64,000 nt of DNA from Scytalidium lignicola (GCA_002812745.2 NCSJ02000088.1:78219-142218), one strand, 5' to 3'; counted from the stretch's first letter, positions 21,953 through 35,074 are shown. The notes: generated by a model not told the origin, from the letters alone. Made by a program: numbers and translations.

Positions 21953-24123
21953 CTACAACATATCATCAAAAAACATATCAAAGTCATTTCCTGCGAGGAT
22001 TTGGCCAATTTCGGGGTAGCCAAGGGGCCAAAGTTCGTCCATAATGCCTGTATACTGAGTAAACCCACTTCCAGTCTGATTTACCGGATATTCCGCCGCA
22101 ATGTAAGTAGACGATGAAGGCACCCCGTTTCCAATAGGTCTCACGGACTCGCTATGAAAGACATTACTTTCAGAAGGATCTTGAGCATGGCTCAGTGTCG
22201 TACCAGTGCTGGGGCTTAGTTTTAGGCAGTTGACTATCGCAGTTGGATCTTGATCAATGCCTTGTGATAGTCCAAGATACGACAGAAGGCCCTTTGGCCC
22301 GGCGAATTTGTTCCAAAGACGCTGAGATGACCGGCAGGATGAATAAGAGTGTAGAAGATGTAGTGCTTTGGTAATTCCTCCTAGGACGGTGGTGATATTG
22401 GGAGACTTCTCAGTTATGTTTATATGCTGACCATGTTTCGAATAATGAACAAAGACTAGAAACAGAGTAGACAGTGCTGACGAGAGAAAATGGTTCACAA
22501 TTGGCTGTTGTTTCTGATATAAGTCGCTTTGCTTATCTATTTCAATGACCTTGTTTATCGTATCCAACGCAATATCGGTAACTATAGCTACCTGTCTTAG
22601 ATTAGCATTAAGAGACTGCAGGGAAAATAATAATGGCCGTGACACGATGGTTTTGATCTGATTTGCTCGGAGATATAGGATAGATCTCCGGGAAAAGGTG
22701 GCCTGATCAGTCTTAGAATCTAGGGGATTGTCCATTTCTTTATTGGATAAACACTGATGAGGCCGTAGCTCGATGGGTAAACTCTCTTGCCAACACCGGA
22801 CTTGATATTCCAGATAGTCAAAGGTGTCATTGTTGGGGTTTGGTTTAATTCCACCACGGCCATCCGTCACAGAAGACCAGGCCTGAGCTCCAAATCGGAC
22901 ATATGATACCATTGCTTTCATATATGGCATGTCCTCCTAATTATACAACTTTAGTAACCATAAAAATTTACTTTAATATTCCATTAGTCTTCATGGCACG
23001 TACCACTTCCGGGATATCAATATCAGTGTCCTTTAGTGTGAAAGGGAGTCCAGCAGCAAAGTTGAGCTGCCGATCAAGGATCATTGACGTGTATAACGCT
23101 GTAACAATCTTCTTTCGCTCGTTGTTATCGGGGAAACGATGAATGAGAACTTGTTTTCGATGCAATCCAGCTTCTATGATCATTCTAGCAGCAATCGCAA
23201 TAATTCGTGACGCTAACCGGCAGTTGTCCTCAAACGTATGGAATATGCCCTGTAGAGTTCAGTTGAATGGTTCTATTGATAACCAGAGACCTGAGACTTA
23301 CTGTAAGAAGAAGAAGCACGTGCCCTTGTAGAGTAAACTTATTACTGAGAATCTGCTCGGAAACCACTAAATGAAGGCTTTCGTGTATTTGGACCGCAAT
23401 AGAATTATATCCACCTCCTTCAGCCAGGAGGGCGATTGCGATTACCATTTTGAGCTGGTTGATGTCATCATCCTCAGTAGAAAACTCAACTTGACTGGAA
23501 CTTGAGCAGAACGCCTCAGCTTGCCTCTTCATAAGCTCGATATCGACAATAGGGTGCAAAATTCCCACGACCTCGTTATAGACATCGATAAGACGAAGTG
23601 CCTCACTCGAATTAATAGTATGTAGAGGTCCTATATTTATCATCATTGAATGATCCTCTGGCGTTTGATAGTCTTCTTCCTCCAGTGTAGTTATAGAGCC
23701 TGCAATCTCTGTATTTCTACTTTCAGGTTCTGTTGGCCCGTCTCTTCCTTGCTCCAGGATCATTCTTGCAATGCTGAAACTGAAGTCAGAGCTAGTAGGT
23801 CCATTGAAATCTGGTAAAGATGGAGATTTGGACTGCATCCCATCAGTCTGCATCGCACCAGACTTTCCATAAATTGGGCCACATTCCGTATCCGGTGCCT
23901 GTTGATATGTGTACCGGCTCTGAAGCCCAGATGCTGCAGGGTAGTGACAGTCTACTGAATGTTTCCTGCAAACGTCACAGGGTATCTTTCCATTGCATCG
24001 AACCTTTTTCTTCTTGCATGTTGTGCAAGCCTCGGGAATGTATTGTGCTCTCCTCCGTTCTCCTGGACCTTTGGCCCTAGAACGTCTCTTCGCACTGAGA
24101 CTCTGCACAGTTGTATTCGACAT
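21953..24123 (-). CDS. Zn2Cys6 transcription factor with fungal-specific regulatory domain
   Basis: Exons 24123-23302, 23249-23004 and 22933-21953 join in phase 0 for 682 aa from the ATG at 24121-24123 (MSNTTVQSLSAKRRSRAKG). A longer reading upstream to 24189 would begin with GTG and is rejected. The zinc cluster is CTTCKKKKVRCNGKIPC... with the canonical 2-6-5-2-6 spacing, preceded by an Arg/Lys-rich stretch. The middle regulatory domain contains RLIDVYNEVVGILHPIVD, AIAIALLAEGGG and MILDRQLNFAAGLPFTLKD, typical of Fungal_trans. The C-terminal part is acidic and may be the activation region. No stop or frameshift is present. It may be the pathway regulator for the P450/monooxygenase locus; this is inference from proximity. 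Confidence 0.88.
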
Positions 24124-25398
24124 GTTTCGTTCAAATGCTTTTACAACTGCAGGTGTTGCTGAGTGCAACTGAGGGAGAAGGATTCCCACATCGGCGTCAT
24201 GATAATTTCGTTCCGCACAGACCGAAACTTAAATTGCCGTGAATTCCGCATGCACCCCGTCCGATAAGTACCCCATATATGCCCCATACCCCGCTCATAC
24301 GCCACCCGCTCTCCCAGATTTACTTTGGTGGGAAAGGAGGGTTTAGTAATTGTCACTAGTTATTTCAAGCTGCATAAGCCTATAATAAATCATGGTTGCA
24401 AGCCATGAATCGCTCCTGTATGTAAATAACGATACATCATTAGGGTTTAATGAAGCAAATTGGTCAATCGGAAGATTAATAAATAATATAAGATTTTAGT
24501 GTCCCAGTAATCGACATTTGGGAGTAACCAGAGCATTGAAATGAAATATTACATTATTGATTGATAAGTATCACGTAGATCATTTACAAAAAGATCTTCA
24601 ATGTGCTTTTTTTCATCTCTCAAGGCAAAGGGTTACTTCAATAGTTTTCTTCAACTAACAGAGATAAAGGGGAACGGTCGTGGTACTTCTCGGAAAGTGG
24701 CAATACGACTTCGGAATGAGGCAGGAATTCCGTGTATTACTTTAGACCGCGGAATGGAGCCTAGTAGTGGTAGTAATTAGTTGACAAGGACTTAGCGTAG
24801 AAGTACGGACAGGAAATCCGGTCATGTAATGATTATGTAAGGGTCGGTTTCGATTTGGGATTTTAGGATAAATAAGGGATAAACAACACTCAGCTCCTTT
24901 TGCCTCATAAATTTCTGTATGATGTATATATTTTTACTAGNTTTTTTTGTATTCTTGTTAAGCTTTTCTGCCGTTTAAATCTCNTTTTTCGTTATGATTT
25001 CTTAGCAAATTTAAATTTATTATATAAAGTATCTAGTTTGAAGAATGAATGATCTCTCAATTTAGAATACGCTAAGATTTTTAGATCAAACTACAACTAC
25101 GTAATTGTTTTAAGGAAGGGGATATTTACATACACGCACTCTTTGTTAGTATCGGAAATGTCTGGCTTTTACGTTTATTTATTTATTTTATATTACTTTA
25201 AAAGCAAACATGTATAGTATTCAAGATAAGCTAGCTTACAATTTAAATAATAGAATTATAAAAGATGTAGTGCAATTCCTGCTTCAGTACTAATAATGAA
25301 GAAATATCAAATGATTAAAATCCTAGATTTTAAACTTGCCTATGCTTGGATTTACATTACGGAATCATAGTCGTATTTGTACAAGTTGGACAATATAT
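24124..25398. other. AT-rich spacer with two Ns
   Basis: Promoter side of the Zn2Cys6 gene and 3' flank of the dioxygenase gene. Ns are at 24941 and 24984, each beside a T run. I see no coding segment or RNA gene. Confidence 0.45.
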
Positions 25399-27076
25399 TT
25401 ACACTGGCTTTACGACAGGGATCCCAAGTATGATGTCTTCTCCATACTTGATACCATCAATTTCTTTAACACCACCGAGCCGCTCTTCGGGTGCCGCTTG
25501 AACGCGAGTACTGATATCTGACTAGAATAAGCGTATGTAAAAAAGGATAGTTAAGATCACTCACTTGCTTCACGCCATTCTTTGTTTGTTGGAACAGGGA
25601 TGCCAGCATCAATTAATTTCTTAAATCGCGTAAATGGTCCTTCCTTTAAAACAAAACCTTCTCTCTGCAGAAGAGGTGATTCTAGAAATTTGATAGTATT
25701 AGTAACATTCACACCAGTTCTGAAATGTCACAAACCCATGGCTGGCTTCAAACGCATGCTTCCTTCAGAGGCATTGAAGAGAACCAGAGAAAGACGTTGT
25801 TCATGTTGTTGATCTTCAGGTGGCTCGGCAACTATGGAAACCTTTTAGTCACTACTAAATATGATTGCGCTTGCATAGCTTACCTTTGTGGAGTGTTGCT
25901 TTGAATTGGCCGCCTGATATAACTGTTCTGCGTGTCAGAAAGAGATACATGGTTGAAGTGGCTGTCACATACTTTCAAGAGTCTCTCCGATATTGACAAC
26001 TAGCGCTCCAGGCATATATTTCACATACTTCCATTTGTTTTCTTTCGTCCAGATCTGTAATGCGGTAATTGGGACCGAGAATAGGAGGGTGGTCGTGCCA
26101 TAATCAGTATGCCTGGATAGTTGAATATTAGTTAAATGATTGCATTAGCGGAGAATTGGATTATGCATACCCATACATCCTAACACCTTTCCTGGCAGCC
26201 TTGTGTTCTCCTTCCAGAGGGTAAAATAAGGCGTGTCTGAAATATCCCTGTCCCACAACTCCGTTTCGAGACTGGACGTTGTCTTGGGAGGCGAAACCTA
26301 CATCAGCAAAGCTATATCCGAATAGTAAATGCACTACTCACCCCATAGATAATCCGGTGGGAGCTCAAGCACCATTGAAAGAAGGCGAAGCAAGCGCCGG
26401 TTAACTGAGGTTGTGAGGTACTTGTACTCTGTAAGCATTTGTCCGAAGGGGTGCAGTATGACTCAACCAACCTCGCAGAAAGCCGTAATCTCATCCATAA
26501 AAGGGCGGATACACGACGGAACCCTATCATGGTCGGCAAACTCTGGTGAGTAGAAGTTGAACTGCTCAATTCCATCATGCTTTCCTGCTTCACGCTAGAT
26601 GGATTGTGAGCGGTTAGATAATCTATGAGATTTAATGTAGCTTGGTAGCCCGCACCTTCCATCCATAACGAGGCTTGAATCCCGCAAAGACGCCAGTCGA
26701 CGGATCCCAGAGCAGCTCCTGCTTATCCTCATCGGTGATATTGCGATGAAGATACTGGGCAAGATCGAATTGACGATGCAGCTGGAATTATGTTTAGCAA
26801 AATTATAAAAGCATAACTAGGCAGAGTGACTTTGCTTACCTGTTCGAGTGAAACGCCATAATTGGTCAAGAAAAGGAATCCATCTTCTTTGATGGCCACT
26901 TTTGTGGTCTCTAGAAGCTTTTGAACAACTGCCGGATCAGGAGAGTCAAGTAAAGACAGTTCAATTGTATGCAAGCTGGCCCAATCCGTTACCAATTTTG
27001 TTGTTGGTGGAGGCACCCATTTTGGGACTTCTGGCTTTTGGTGATTTGAAGATGGTGGAACAAACGGAGCGGCCAT
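25399..27076 (-). CDS. 2-oxoglutarate/Fe(II)-dependent dioxygenase (isopenicillin N synthase-like), 10 exons
   Basis: Exons: 27076-26840, 26781-26656, 26594-26472, 26426-26342, 26297-26171, 26112-25973, 25922-25884, 25831-25736, 25681-25565, 25517-25399, exactly 403 codons. N-terminal DIOX_N segment: LLETTKVAIKEDGFLFLTNY. Iron ligands: HTDYGTTTLLFS (H-x-D) and the distal His in GGQFKATLHKV. The 2-oxoglutarate Arg is in RLSLVLF. An apparent TGA at 25728-25730 is inside an intron (GTTTGT...TACTAATAC...TTTCTAG), so the gene is intact. The family couples oxidation of a small molecule to decarboxylation of 2-oxoglutarate in the cytosol. The substrate is unknown. It is divergent from a Dal5-type permease, which suggests uptake and oxidation of one compound. 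Confidence 0.92.
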
Positions 27077-27669
27077 TGCGAATGGGATAAAGATTATAGC
27101 TATTTGCAAGTGATCTTAGTTGTGACTCTTCTTATGCCATGAACAGTAATTTGGAGTTGGGGCGTTAGATTCAACCTGATAGCCGTTATATCAAGCCTCG
27201 AATGCTGTTGCATTATGGGATGACTTTCCCCACCCTGAAGCCCAGTCAGACCTGATCATGTGTGCCTGTTGCCCGTTATCTTTACCACACCAAAATAAGA
27301 TCGACTATCTACAAATATAGATATATTTCTTGCCCAAGGAGTCTTTAATTGATGGGGGTTAGACAAGTTCCTTATCACAGAGGGTGCAGCAATCCCACCT
27401 TTGGAAAGCGGGCGGTTTGCACCTACGCGCGTATATCACAACCCTGGAAATTCAAAACCTAGAATCTACCCTGATTCAAGCACCTCACCTGGTTTACGGC
27501 CAACAGCCTATCATCTCTCACATATCTTATCAGAAATGACAGCCTACACATCTTGGCTTATCTCGTCATGGGTCTGCCTTGACATGACGAGGACGAGCTA
27601 CTCCATTGAAAAGAAGGAGGAATGCAAAACATATTCTCAAACGTAGCACCAAATCCATACTACACAAAG
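27077..27669. promoter_or_regulatory. Divergent promoter region between dioxygenase and permease genes
   Basis: A 593-bp spacer separates two outward-facing starts, so both promoters lie here. I see no ORF with coding character. Co-regulation is inferred from the layout, not from a recognised site. Confidence 0.45.
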
Positions 27670-29885
27670 ATGGATGCCAACTCCGACATAGAAAAGAAGG
27701 AACCCGATCCTCAAACGGCTGTTCAATCAGATGAGGACTATGGGACTGTTACGGATATCGAGATTGATCATGCCGCCGAGAAGAGGCTGTTGCGCAAGAT
27801 TGATATTAATCTGATTACGCTTTTTGGGGTGAGAACTAAAATTTTGTAGAGGCTCATTAGCTTTTGATGCTAACTTTCTGGCACAGGCTCTCTACCTAAT
27901 GAGCTTTTTAGGTTAAACTCCAACCCTGTGCTCAAATGACTGGCTTCCGCTGACTATTTCAACAGACAGATCCAATATTGGCAATGCAGTATGTAGAGAC
28001 TTAGGACTAGTAACCGAATTATTATTACAATATTGACATGATTCGGATGACAGAATCTTACAGGCTTTAGCCAAGACCTGGGCTTGGTCAATAATGAGTA
28101 TGGAGCTGCCGTTTCTATCGTATACGCGACTTATGTGGTTTTTGAACCAGTCTGTGAGTCTGAAAATAGTTCTTGAAGTCTATGGTATAACCACTTACAC
28201 TATAATGTATATAGGGACGGTATTAATGAAGATTATCACACCGAGGCTTCTCAGTAAGTCACCTGGCCAGGCTGAAATTTGCTTAGGATTGATTGATTTT
28301 TACGATTAGTGGCAACTTCGACTGTTGCTTGGTCTGCATTGACCATTGGTACTGCTTTTGTCAAGGACTTTGATCAATTGGCAGCAGTACGGGTTCTTCT
28401 TGGAGCTGTGGAGGCTGCAATTATACCGTGTATTCAAATGTACATCACAATGACCTACAACCGCGACGAGTACGCTGTCAGGTGCACATATATATTCTCT
28501 GCGTCTGCGATATCCGGAGCTTTCGGTAAGCTATAAATCTTCTGCCGTGTTAAACAAGTTGTGACCTGATAATTTGAAGGAGGGCTTCTGGCTTATGGCC
28601 TTACGCAAATTAATTCAGCGGGACTTCATGGATGGCAGTGGCTGTAAGAACCTGTTTCATTTCCGAGTGAAGCAATCTAACGAAACTTGCAGATATATTG
28701 TGGAGGGGATTATCAGTTTCATCTTAGCTCCAATTACAATTATTTGGCTTCCAAATAGTGTAGACCAGGCGAGATGGCTGACCAAAGAAGAAAAGGCAGT
28801 GATGGTTGTCAGACTCGAACGAAACCGCGGGCAATACGATTCCAGAGAAAAATTCTCTTGGGGCGAGATTATTCGCTGTTTGAAGGATTGGAAGCTTTAT
28901 GTGCAGTAGGTTTTCCTGAGCAACTCTGCGTCGGTTCCTTTGCTGAGTTGAAAATAGATCTATAAGCCATTTTGGCATTGATACGACGCTTTATGCCATT
29001 AGTGAGTGTCTTAAAATAGAGCATGATGATTTAGTTGCTCACATGGTTTCTTACAGCAACCTTCATGCCTAAGATGTAAGTTTGTGCAGGTGGTACGTTG
29101 TCTATTGTGCTGAAAAGTGAATTTAGTATCGCTGGACTTGGTTTTACAACCACAGTTAATGCGCAATTGTTGACTGTGCCTGGTATGCTAAATTTTTTCT
29201 TGGTTGATACTTTTGCTAAAACCTACTTATAGTGTATTTTGTTGCCGCTGTTTCATATATTATCCTAGGACGACTCTCAGACAGGGTTAAGAATCGCTCA
29301 ACGTTCCTTCTTATTGCTTTATCTTCCTGCTTGATTGGCTACATTATTCTGATCGCGAGTCCTAAGACCGGAGTGAGATATTTTGGTGTTTTCATGGTTG
29401 CTATCGGACTATATGCAACGTGAGTAATCAAAACAAACTGGTGTAAATTAAATCTTACTCGTCTCAAGGACATCTCTCAATATTGTTTGGGCATCATGCA
29501 ATCATTCTGGATACTACAAGCGCGCCTTTGCGACCGGTATGGTTCAACTTGTGGGAAGTAAGTTATTCTTTAGCTTTATTCACGGATTGCAACTCACTAA
29601 TCGTCTAGATTCGGCTGGAGCGGCTATCGGCTTCATCTTCAAAGCTCAATCAGCACCACGATATTTCGAAGGCCTGTATTTCGCTGTTGGGATGACTATT
29701 ATGTCAATGACTTTGACAGTCATTATGGTAAGAATGACATCTAGAGATATTGAATTCTATTAACAAGGCACTAGAGCTATTTTCTCCGCCTTGGAAACAA
29801 GGAGAAACGGCGACTTATTGCTGAGGGAGCCCCTGACCAACCTGAGCTAGGAGACAGGAATCCACACTTCTTTTATTATGAATAG
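27670..29885 (+). CDS. MFS permease of the Dal5/allantoate (anion:cation symporter) type, about 15 exons
   Basis: Many tiny exons splice in phase into one transporter. The start MDANSDIEKKEPDPQ is at 27670; an ATG at 27622 would add 16 residues. Joined segments show family hallmarks: LMSFL/DRSNIGNA at the end of helix 1, GFSQDLGLVNNEYGAAVSIVYATYVVFEPV, RVLLGAVEAAIIPCIQMYI, GLLAYGLTQINSAGLHGWQW, YIVEGIISFILAPITIIWLP, GRLSDRVKNRSTFLLIAL, and the terminal PHFFYYE. The cytosolic tail has the usual NKEKRRLIAEGAPDQPELGD form. Apparent stops in the raw frames all fall inside introns with good GT-AG ends. The family imports organic anions such as allantoate, nicotinate or ureidosuccinate across the plasma membrane. 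The specific substrate is not predictable. Confidence 0.9.
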
Positions 29886-30790
29886 ATTGCTACGAAGGAA
29901 GAAACAATTTAATTGTGTTACAATTAATATATTAAATGATATAAGAGTTATCATTCAGATGCAGAAGTTATAATAGATATTATACNTTTTTTATAAGTTA
30001 CACTGATTCATATTGTTAAGTAAATTCAAGCCACATATAGCAAATCAACTGGTGCTCAGACAAGAACTGCTAAAATTATGTGAGCAGCCGGACTAGAGAT
30101 CAAACTAAACTGGCATTACGTGGGCGGAGTGTGACTAACTAACTCTACTGGAAGACAACGATGGGTCTTTCATTGCCATGAAAACCAATATAATGATGTG
30201 AGTGCTTGTGATGGAGGCCTACAGAGATTCAATGAACGGTATGACTTGCCCTTTTGCGAATGCTACAAGGAATTGAAGCAATCTATAATCGGAATTATGT
30301 AACGTGATTGAATACCATGTCATAGCGTGTTCGGTTATCACGCTATTTAGGCAGAGGGGAGGTATCACTGTAGAGGATATCTTAAGAGGGTTGGAAAAAG
30401 GATTTTGCTCGAATCGGCGAGATTCGGTCTCTGTCTCTGTAACCGCGTTCCTGGTAAATAGAGAGCGTCAGTCAAGTTCGTTCAATCAATACTTTCTCAT
30501 TTATTTTAGCTTAGAAAGCTCATATAACTTCTTTTGTGTGTACATCCCTTTTTGAATTGAGAATTAGCCAACCGTTCTAAACATTCATTTCCTGTAATTT
30601 AACAAATATTGTCTTAGGATGAACTATAATCGGCAACTTGATGTTATTTATTCTAGATATAACATTCAAATTGATGTTGCACCTAATCTTTGCTGAAAAG
30701 TTTAATTCATTAGACAGCCAAACTTCTATGAATAGTTCGGGTAGAACTCCCTGTAGTAAGTTCATCTCTATGTTCCAATAAACTGCTCAA
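29886..30790. other. Convergent 3' spacer with one N
   Basis: AT-rich sequence between the 3' ends of the permease and the UNC93-like gene, with an N at 29986 beside a T run. I see no recognisable gene. Confidence 0.45.
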
Positions 30791-32404
30791 CTAAGCCTTG
30801 GAATCCTCCGCAACTCCAGACTCCTCAGCTGTTAATATAGCTTCTCTCTCGATCTTCTTATCCCCCAAAGTAACACCAATTTCTCTGATCACAAACCAAG
30901 CTGGAATAAGAGCAATCGCCCACAAGCCGAAATTTAGATAGACACTTCCGACATCCGCCATGATTTTAACACTGCTCAGGCCATACTATAATCTATTTGT
31001 TAGCAGAGATAGACCTCCTTTAAAGTTTCTCAAAATAGAATGACTTACGCTGATAGCTTGCCAAGCGGATTCGGTCCCACGCAATAACCCGGAGATGCGA
31101 ACGGCATCTTGTTGGGTAGCTGCAATGTTACTAACGACGAAGTATCTATAAAACAAGGTTAGAATATGGAGTAAACAGATATTATAGATGACGACACTTA
31201 CAGATACAAATAGTTCAACTGGAACCACATAACCCAGAACAGGAACAAAGCAAACCCCTTGCCGAAGCCGGGATCAGACCAATCGTACGTAGGCTGAGTC
31301 TTGTGGAAGTCGGTCACAATGACAGTAGCCCAAATCCACAACGCCCCCTGCATTCCTAAGATAAAAATGAAAGCACTTCTTGCTCTTATCTTCAAAGACA
31401 GTCTTGTGTGGTCTAGGAATGCACCGAGAATGTTCCCAACGATCATAGCAACGATACCAGAGAGGAAAGATCCGAGAGCTCTGGCTCGAACGCTGAACCA
31501 AAGGGACTGGAAGGTGAACATGACTGCCTCGGTGTATACCGCCTGTCCAATCAACGGTACAATAAGCAAGAAATTTTTGGAAAAGAACAGCTTGGTCATA
31601 TCCAACAGCTCTGCACCGAGACTATTCGGAATCCTGATCCTAACTTTGACACCATCCTTCCGCTGGACCTGCTCAGGATTATTCAATAGCAATCCGGCAA
31701 GGGGTCCTGAAGCCTGCAGCGCAATAAAAACAAGAAAAACCGTGTACGAGACTTTCCCAGCATGGTTATTCGATGCATTCAGTCCAAGGTTGATAGCACC
31801 ACCAAGCACCTGTCCACCAACACGAAACATCAACCAAAATCCTAGGAATTTCCCCTGATTCCACGGTTCGGGATACGTAAGCGCAATTGCCGTCTCTGCC
31901 ATCCAGAATATTCCCGCAGAAATACCGCATAGCGCTGCACCGAATAGGACGAACCACTCGGTACCGAAGCGGTTATTGGTGTAGAGACCCGCGGCGAAGG
32001 GTGCGTAGCCCATGGTGCCGAAGATGAGGGTCCATTTGATACCGATGTACTTGACGATAACTGAGGATAGGAAGCAGGAGACTACCATAAGGCAGAAGGT
32101 TAGGGCGTTAGCACCGTTGACTAGGTAGGGCTTCTCTTCGCCGCCGGCCCCAAGGGAGTTCATTGCGCCCCAGATGCCAGGGGCTAGAAAGTTGCAGAGG
32201 CCTAGGATGAGGGCGTTGTAGAAGGTTGAGCGGTACCATTTTGCTGGGAGGTGTTAGAATATAAAGGGTGCTGTTGATAGATTTAGTTCTGAGAGATGGG
32301 TGAGACAAACTCTTTATCCGATGCTGAGGCAAGTTCTGCTGCTCATGTTCTACATCTGACTCAACGGTGGGCGAGACATTCCCTTGCTTGATCTCGTCCG
32401 CCAT
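30791..32404 (-). CDS. UNC93-like MFS transporter
   Basis: Exons 32404-32311, 32243-31202, 31145-31049 and 30985-30791 give 475 aa. After a polar N-terminus (MADEIKQGNVSPTVESD) the first helix region reads FYNALILGLCNFLAPGIWGA followed by MNSLGAGGEEKPYLVNGANA, the signature of fungal UNC93-like proteins. Eleven or twelve helices follow (for example WTLIFGTMGYAPFAAGLYTN, FRVGGQVLGGAINLGLNAS, SLWFSVRARALGSFLSGIVA, AIALIPAWFVIREIG). Members of this group are presumed secondary transporters of the plasma or organelle membrane; fungal substrates are mostly unknown. It lies upstream of and on the same strand as a Baeyer-Villiger monooxygenase, so import or export for that oxidative pathway is a reasonable guess. 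Confidence 0.88.
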
Positions 32405-33183
32405 TGGGAAGATTCAATTTAATTCAATTCAGTATAAATCACTGAATGAAGTCCAATGCAATTAACAAAATATGCACAGAAATGAATGTAACCTCGTCTT
32501 TCTAGACCCCAAGCACGTATCAAGCAGATATCTAGAATTATTTCAAACAGAACAGTGAAACATGCATGGGGGGAGAAGCTTTATTTAGATAATTATATAC
32601 ATATCCTTCAACTGCCATGGCGATCACTCAATTCTACACCCCACGCCCTGTGTGCGTCTGTTGAGACTCTTAGTACCGCTGGTGCTCATTACAGGGCTGC
32701 GATTGCGTGCCACAACACTAAGGAGACCTAGGCTTGGCAGTGACGAGGAAGCTTTATCTCCGTATTGTCAGATTATTAAATCTTTTATGCTTATGCGTAC
32801 GGATATTTCCGTATTTGATTTAATTTTTAAAAATTTTTAAATTAAGAAGAAAGCTCTTCACGTCCACGAGCAACTAGCGAGATCTAGAACCTGTTGAGGT
32901 GCCACAATGGCGGTGGTAGATGGTTGCGGCGTTATGGCGCTGACGCTTCATGGATATACTAGATTAGGAATGGTTCAATAATTACTAGGTGTTGAAATGG
33001 ATGATTTCCCCCGTCTCTTTCGCTGCGCTGCTGCTGGAGTTTGGGATGGGATGGGAGGGGAGGTTTTGTTTTAGAGTTAGCAACCATACCATCATATCAA
33101 GACAGGAAGGAAAGATATCAATCCTCCAAAACAAACACAGAACATCCCAAGGGTCTATCAAGGAATCCGGAATCTAGGTAAAT
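32405..33183. other. Promoter spacer of the UNC93-like gene
   Basis: 779 bp between the UNC93-like start and the 3' end of the monooxygenase. I see no coding segment with recognisable content. Confidence 0.4.
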
Positions 33184-35074
33184 CTACAAATCAAACCACT
33201 CCTCATGATAACTCCTCAAATCAATCTCCTCCGGAATCCTCAAGTAAGGCGTCAAATCAACTCCCCTCCCTTCCTTCCCATCTTCCCCATCCCTTACCAC
33301 AATCTCCTTCTTCGTCCACCCATTTCCAAACCACCCAAGGAACCGATTTCCACTTCCACTTGCATCTTGGTACTTCCATTCCCAATCTTCCCATCTCGGG
33401 TTCCTACGTACAACGTTCAAATGACTTGCGCTACCCGGCCAATGACCGTGGACGCGTCCTCCAGGTCGTCCACTGTTTGCCCAGGAGGAACAATTCTCGC
33501 TCCAGACAGTCTTACGGAAGAAGGCATCAGAGTAAGCGACGAAGTCATCTGTTGCGGCCTTTGAAATGGCGAAGCTGCGGATACGTTGCGAAGAGACCTT
33601 GCGGAGTAGTTGTGCGATGTAGGTTACTTGCGTCTCTACCTGGTTTGGTACGGTACCTGCATTGCCTGTACCATTAGGTCCTTGAATAAAGAGGAGATTT
33701 GGGAATCCAGGAGTTGCTACGCCGATATAAGTATATGGATCTGGAGTCCATGCGTCTCGTATATTCTGTTCTTTCTCGCCGACAATGGAGAAAGGAGGGA
33801 GCATGTCGATGTTTGCGCCCGTGCAGCAGATGATGGCGTCGACTTTTCTCTCTTTGCCATCGGTGGTGACAATGCCTTCTTTTGTGAAATGTGAGATTGG
33901 AGTGCGGATGTAATCGACGTTGTCTTCTGTCAGGGCCTCGAGGTATCCCGGACCAGGTGTTAATCTCCTGCAGTTGGGAGAGAAATCTGGTATAATCTCC
34001 TGCAGGAGTTCGGGTTTCTTCTTAAGTCTCTCACTCATCAAGGTAATAAACTCCTTTTTTAGCTCCTCATTTGCTTCAGTTCCTTTGAATATTGCTCCAA
34101 ATCGTCTGTAGAACTTCCCTTCAAAATCCTTCCTAAACTCGTTGTATTTCTTAGGATCTTTGAATGTTTCGAGTCGTTCCTTGCTATAGTAGTTAGGCTC
34201 GAGCCTTCTTCCTCCTCCTTCACCCCCAAAAGATCCGGCTATCCAAGTCTTGCTTCGAGCATAGTGATCTAGTCTCTCCACCAGAGGCTGAATATTAGCT
34301 AGAACTTGAAGACCACTGGCACCGTTGCCGATGAGAGCCACTTTCTTCCCCTTAGGATCAAAATCGGGGTCCCAGTGCGAACTATGCCGTAAATGGCCCT
34401 CAAAATCGTTGATGCCAGGGTAATCAGGTAATTTCCACGCGTTGAATCGTCCAATTGCCGTTATGAGTACATCAAACTCGTCGGTATATTTCACCCCTTT
34501 GACCAAATTTTCCACCTCCAGAACCCATTTCGCAGCACTTTCATTCCATCTCGCAGCGCCGATTTTATGGCTTAGCTTCAGATGTTTGTAGACGTCGTAC
34601 TTAGTTGCCACAGACTTCCAGTACTCTAAAATCTCAGGTCCCTGGGCGTACTCTTCCGTCCACTGCGTATTAGGTTCGAATGTCGATTGGTACACATGAG
34701 CTGGAATATCGCATCTCACACCAGGGAAAGAGTTTTCGTACCAAGTGCCGCCTACTTCGGGATTTTTTTCGAAGATGGTGAGTTGAAGGGAGGGGACTTT
34801 AACGGGAAGGAGGGCGCCGGCTGTGATACCGGAGAGACCTGCGCCAATGATTGCGACCTGAATGAGTGTCGTGTTAGATACATGCTGAAGTGAAGAGAAG
34901 AGAGGTTGTGTTAATTACCTTGATTGGTGGAATGTCATCTATTGCGTGGTCTTCGAGGTCGAATTTTAGAGGTTGTGAATATACCGCCGCATCTGGTGCG
35001 ACTTTTGTTTGAGCATCGGATTTTAGATTGAGAGTTGAAACGTCTACCACTTCGGTGTCTAAAAGCGGTGCCAT
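33184..35074 (-). CDS. Flavin-binding Baeyer-Villiger-type monooxygenase (class B)
   Basis: Exons 35074-34919 and 34857-33184 join in phase 0 for 609 aa. Two Rossmann motifs are present: AIIGAGLSGITAG for FAD (near residue 55) and ALIGNGASGLQV for NADPH. Between them lies the type I BVMO fingerprint FEGHLRHSSHWD (F-x-G-x-x-x-H-x-x-x-W-D). The segment FEKNPEVGGTWYENSFPGVR is also typical. The enzyme inserts oxygen next to a ketone, making an ester or lactone, using NADPH and O2 in the cytosol. It is intact. It is divergent from an FMN monooxygenase across 1.1 kb and has the UNC93-like transporter downstream on the same strand. A carboxylesterase that could cleave its product is 26 kb away, too far to be a reliable partner. 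Confidence 0.93.

Noticed and set aside
24124..24189. Longer N-terminus for the second Zn2Cys6 gene
   Set aside because: The extension begins at GTG, not ATG; the ATG at 24121-24123 is a better start.
25728..25730. In-frame TGA in the 2OG dioxygenase
   Set aside because: It lies in a 54-bp intron with a TACTAATAC branch site and a TTTCTAG acceptor; splicing gives PAMESPLLQREGF, the expected sequence.
27829..29760. Stops and short frames across the Dal5-type permease, suggesting a pseudogene
   Set aside because: Each stop is within a GT-AG intron; about 15 small exons rebuild a complete transporter.
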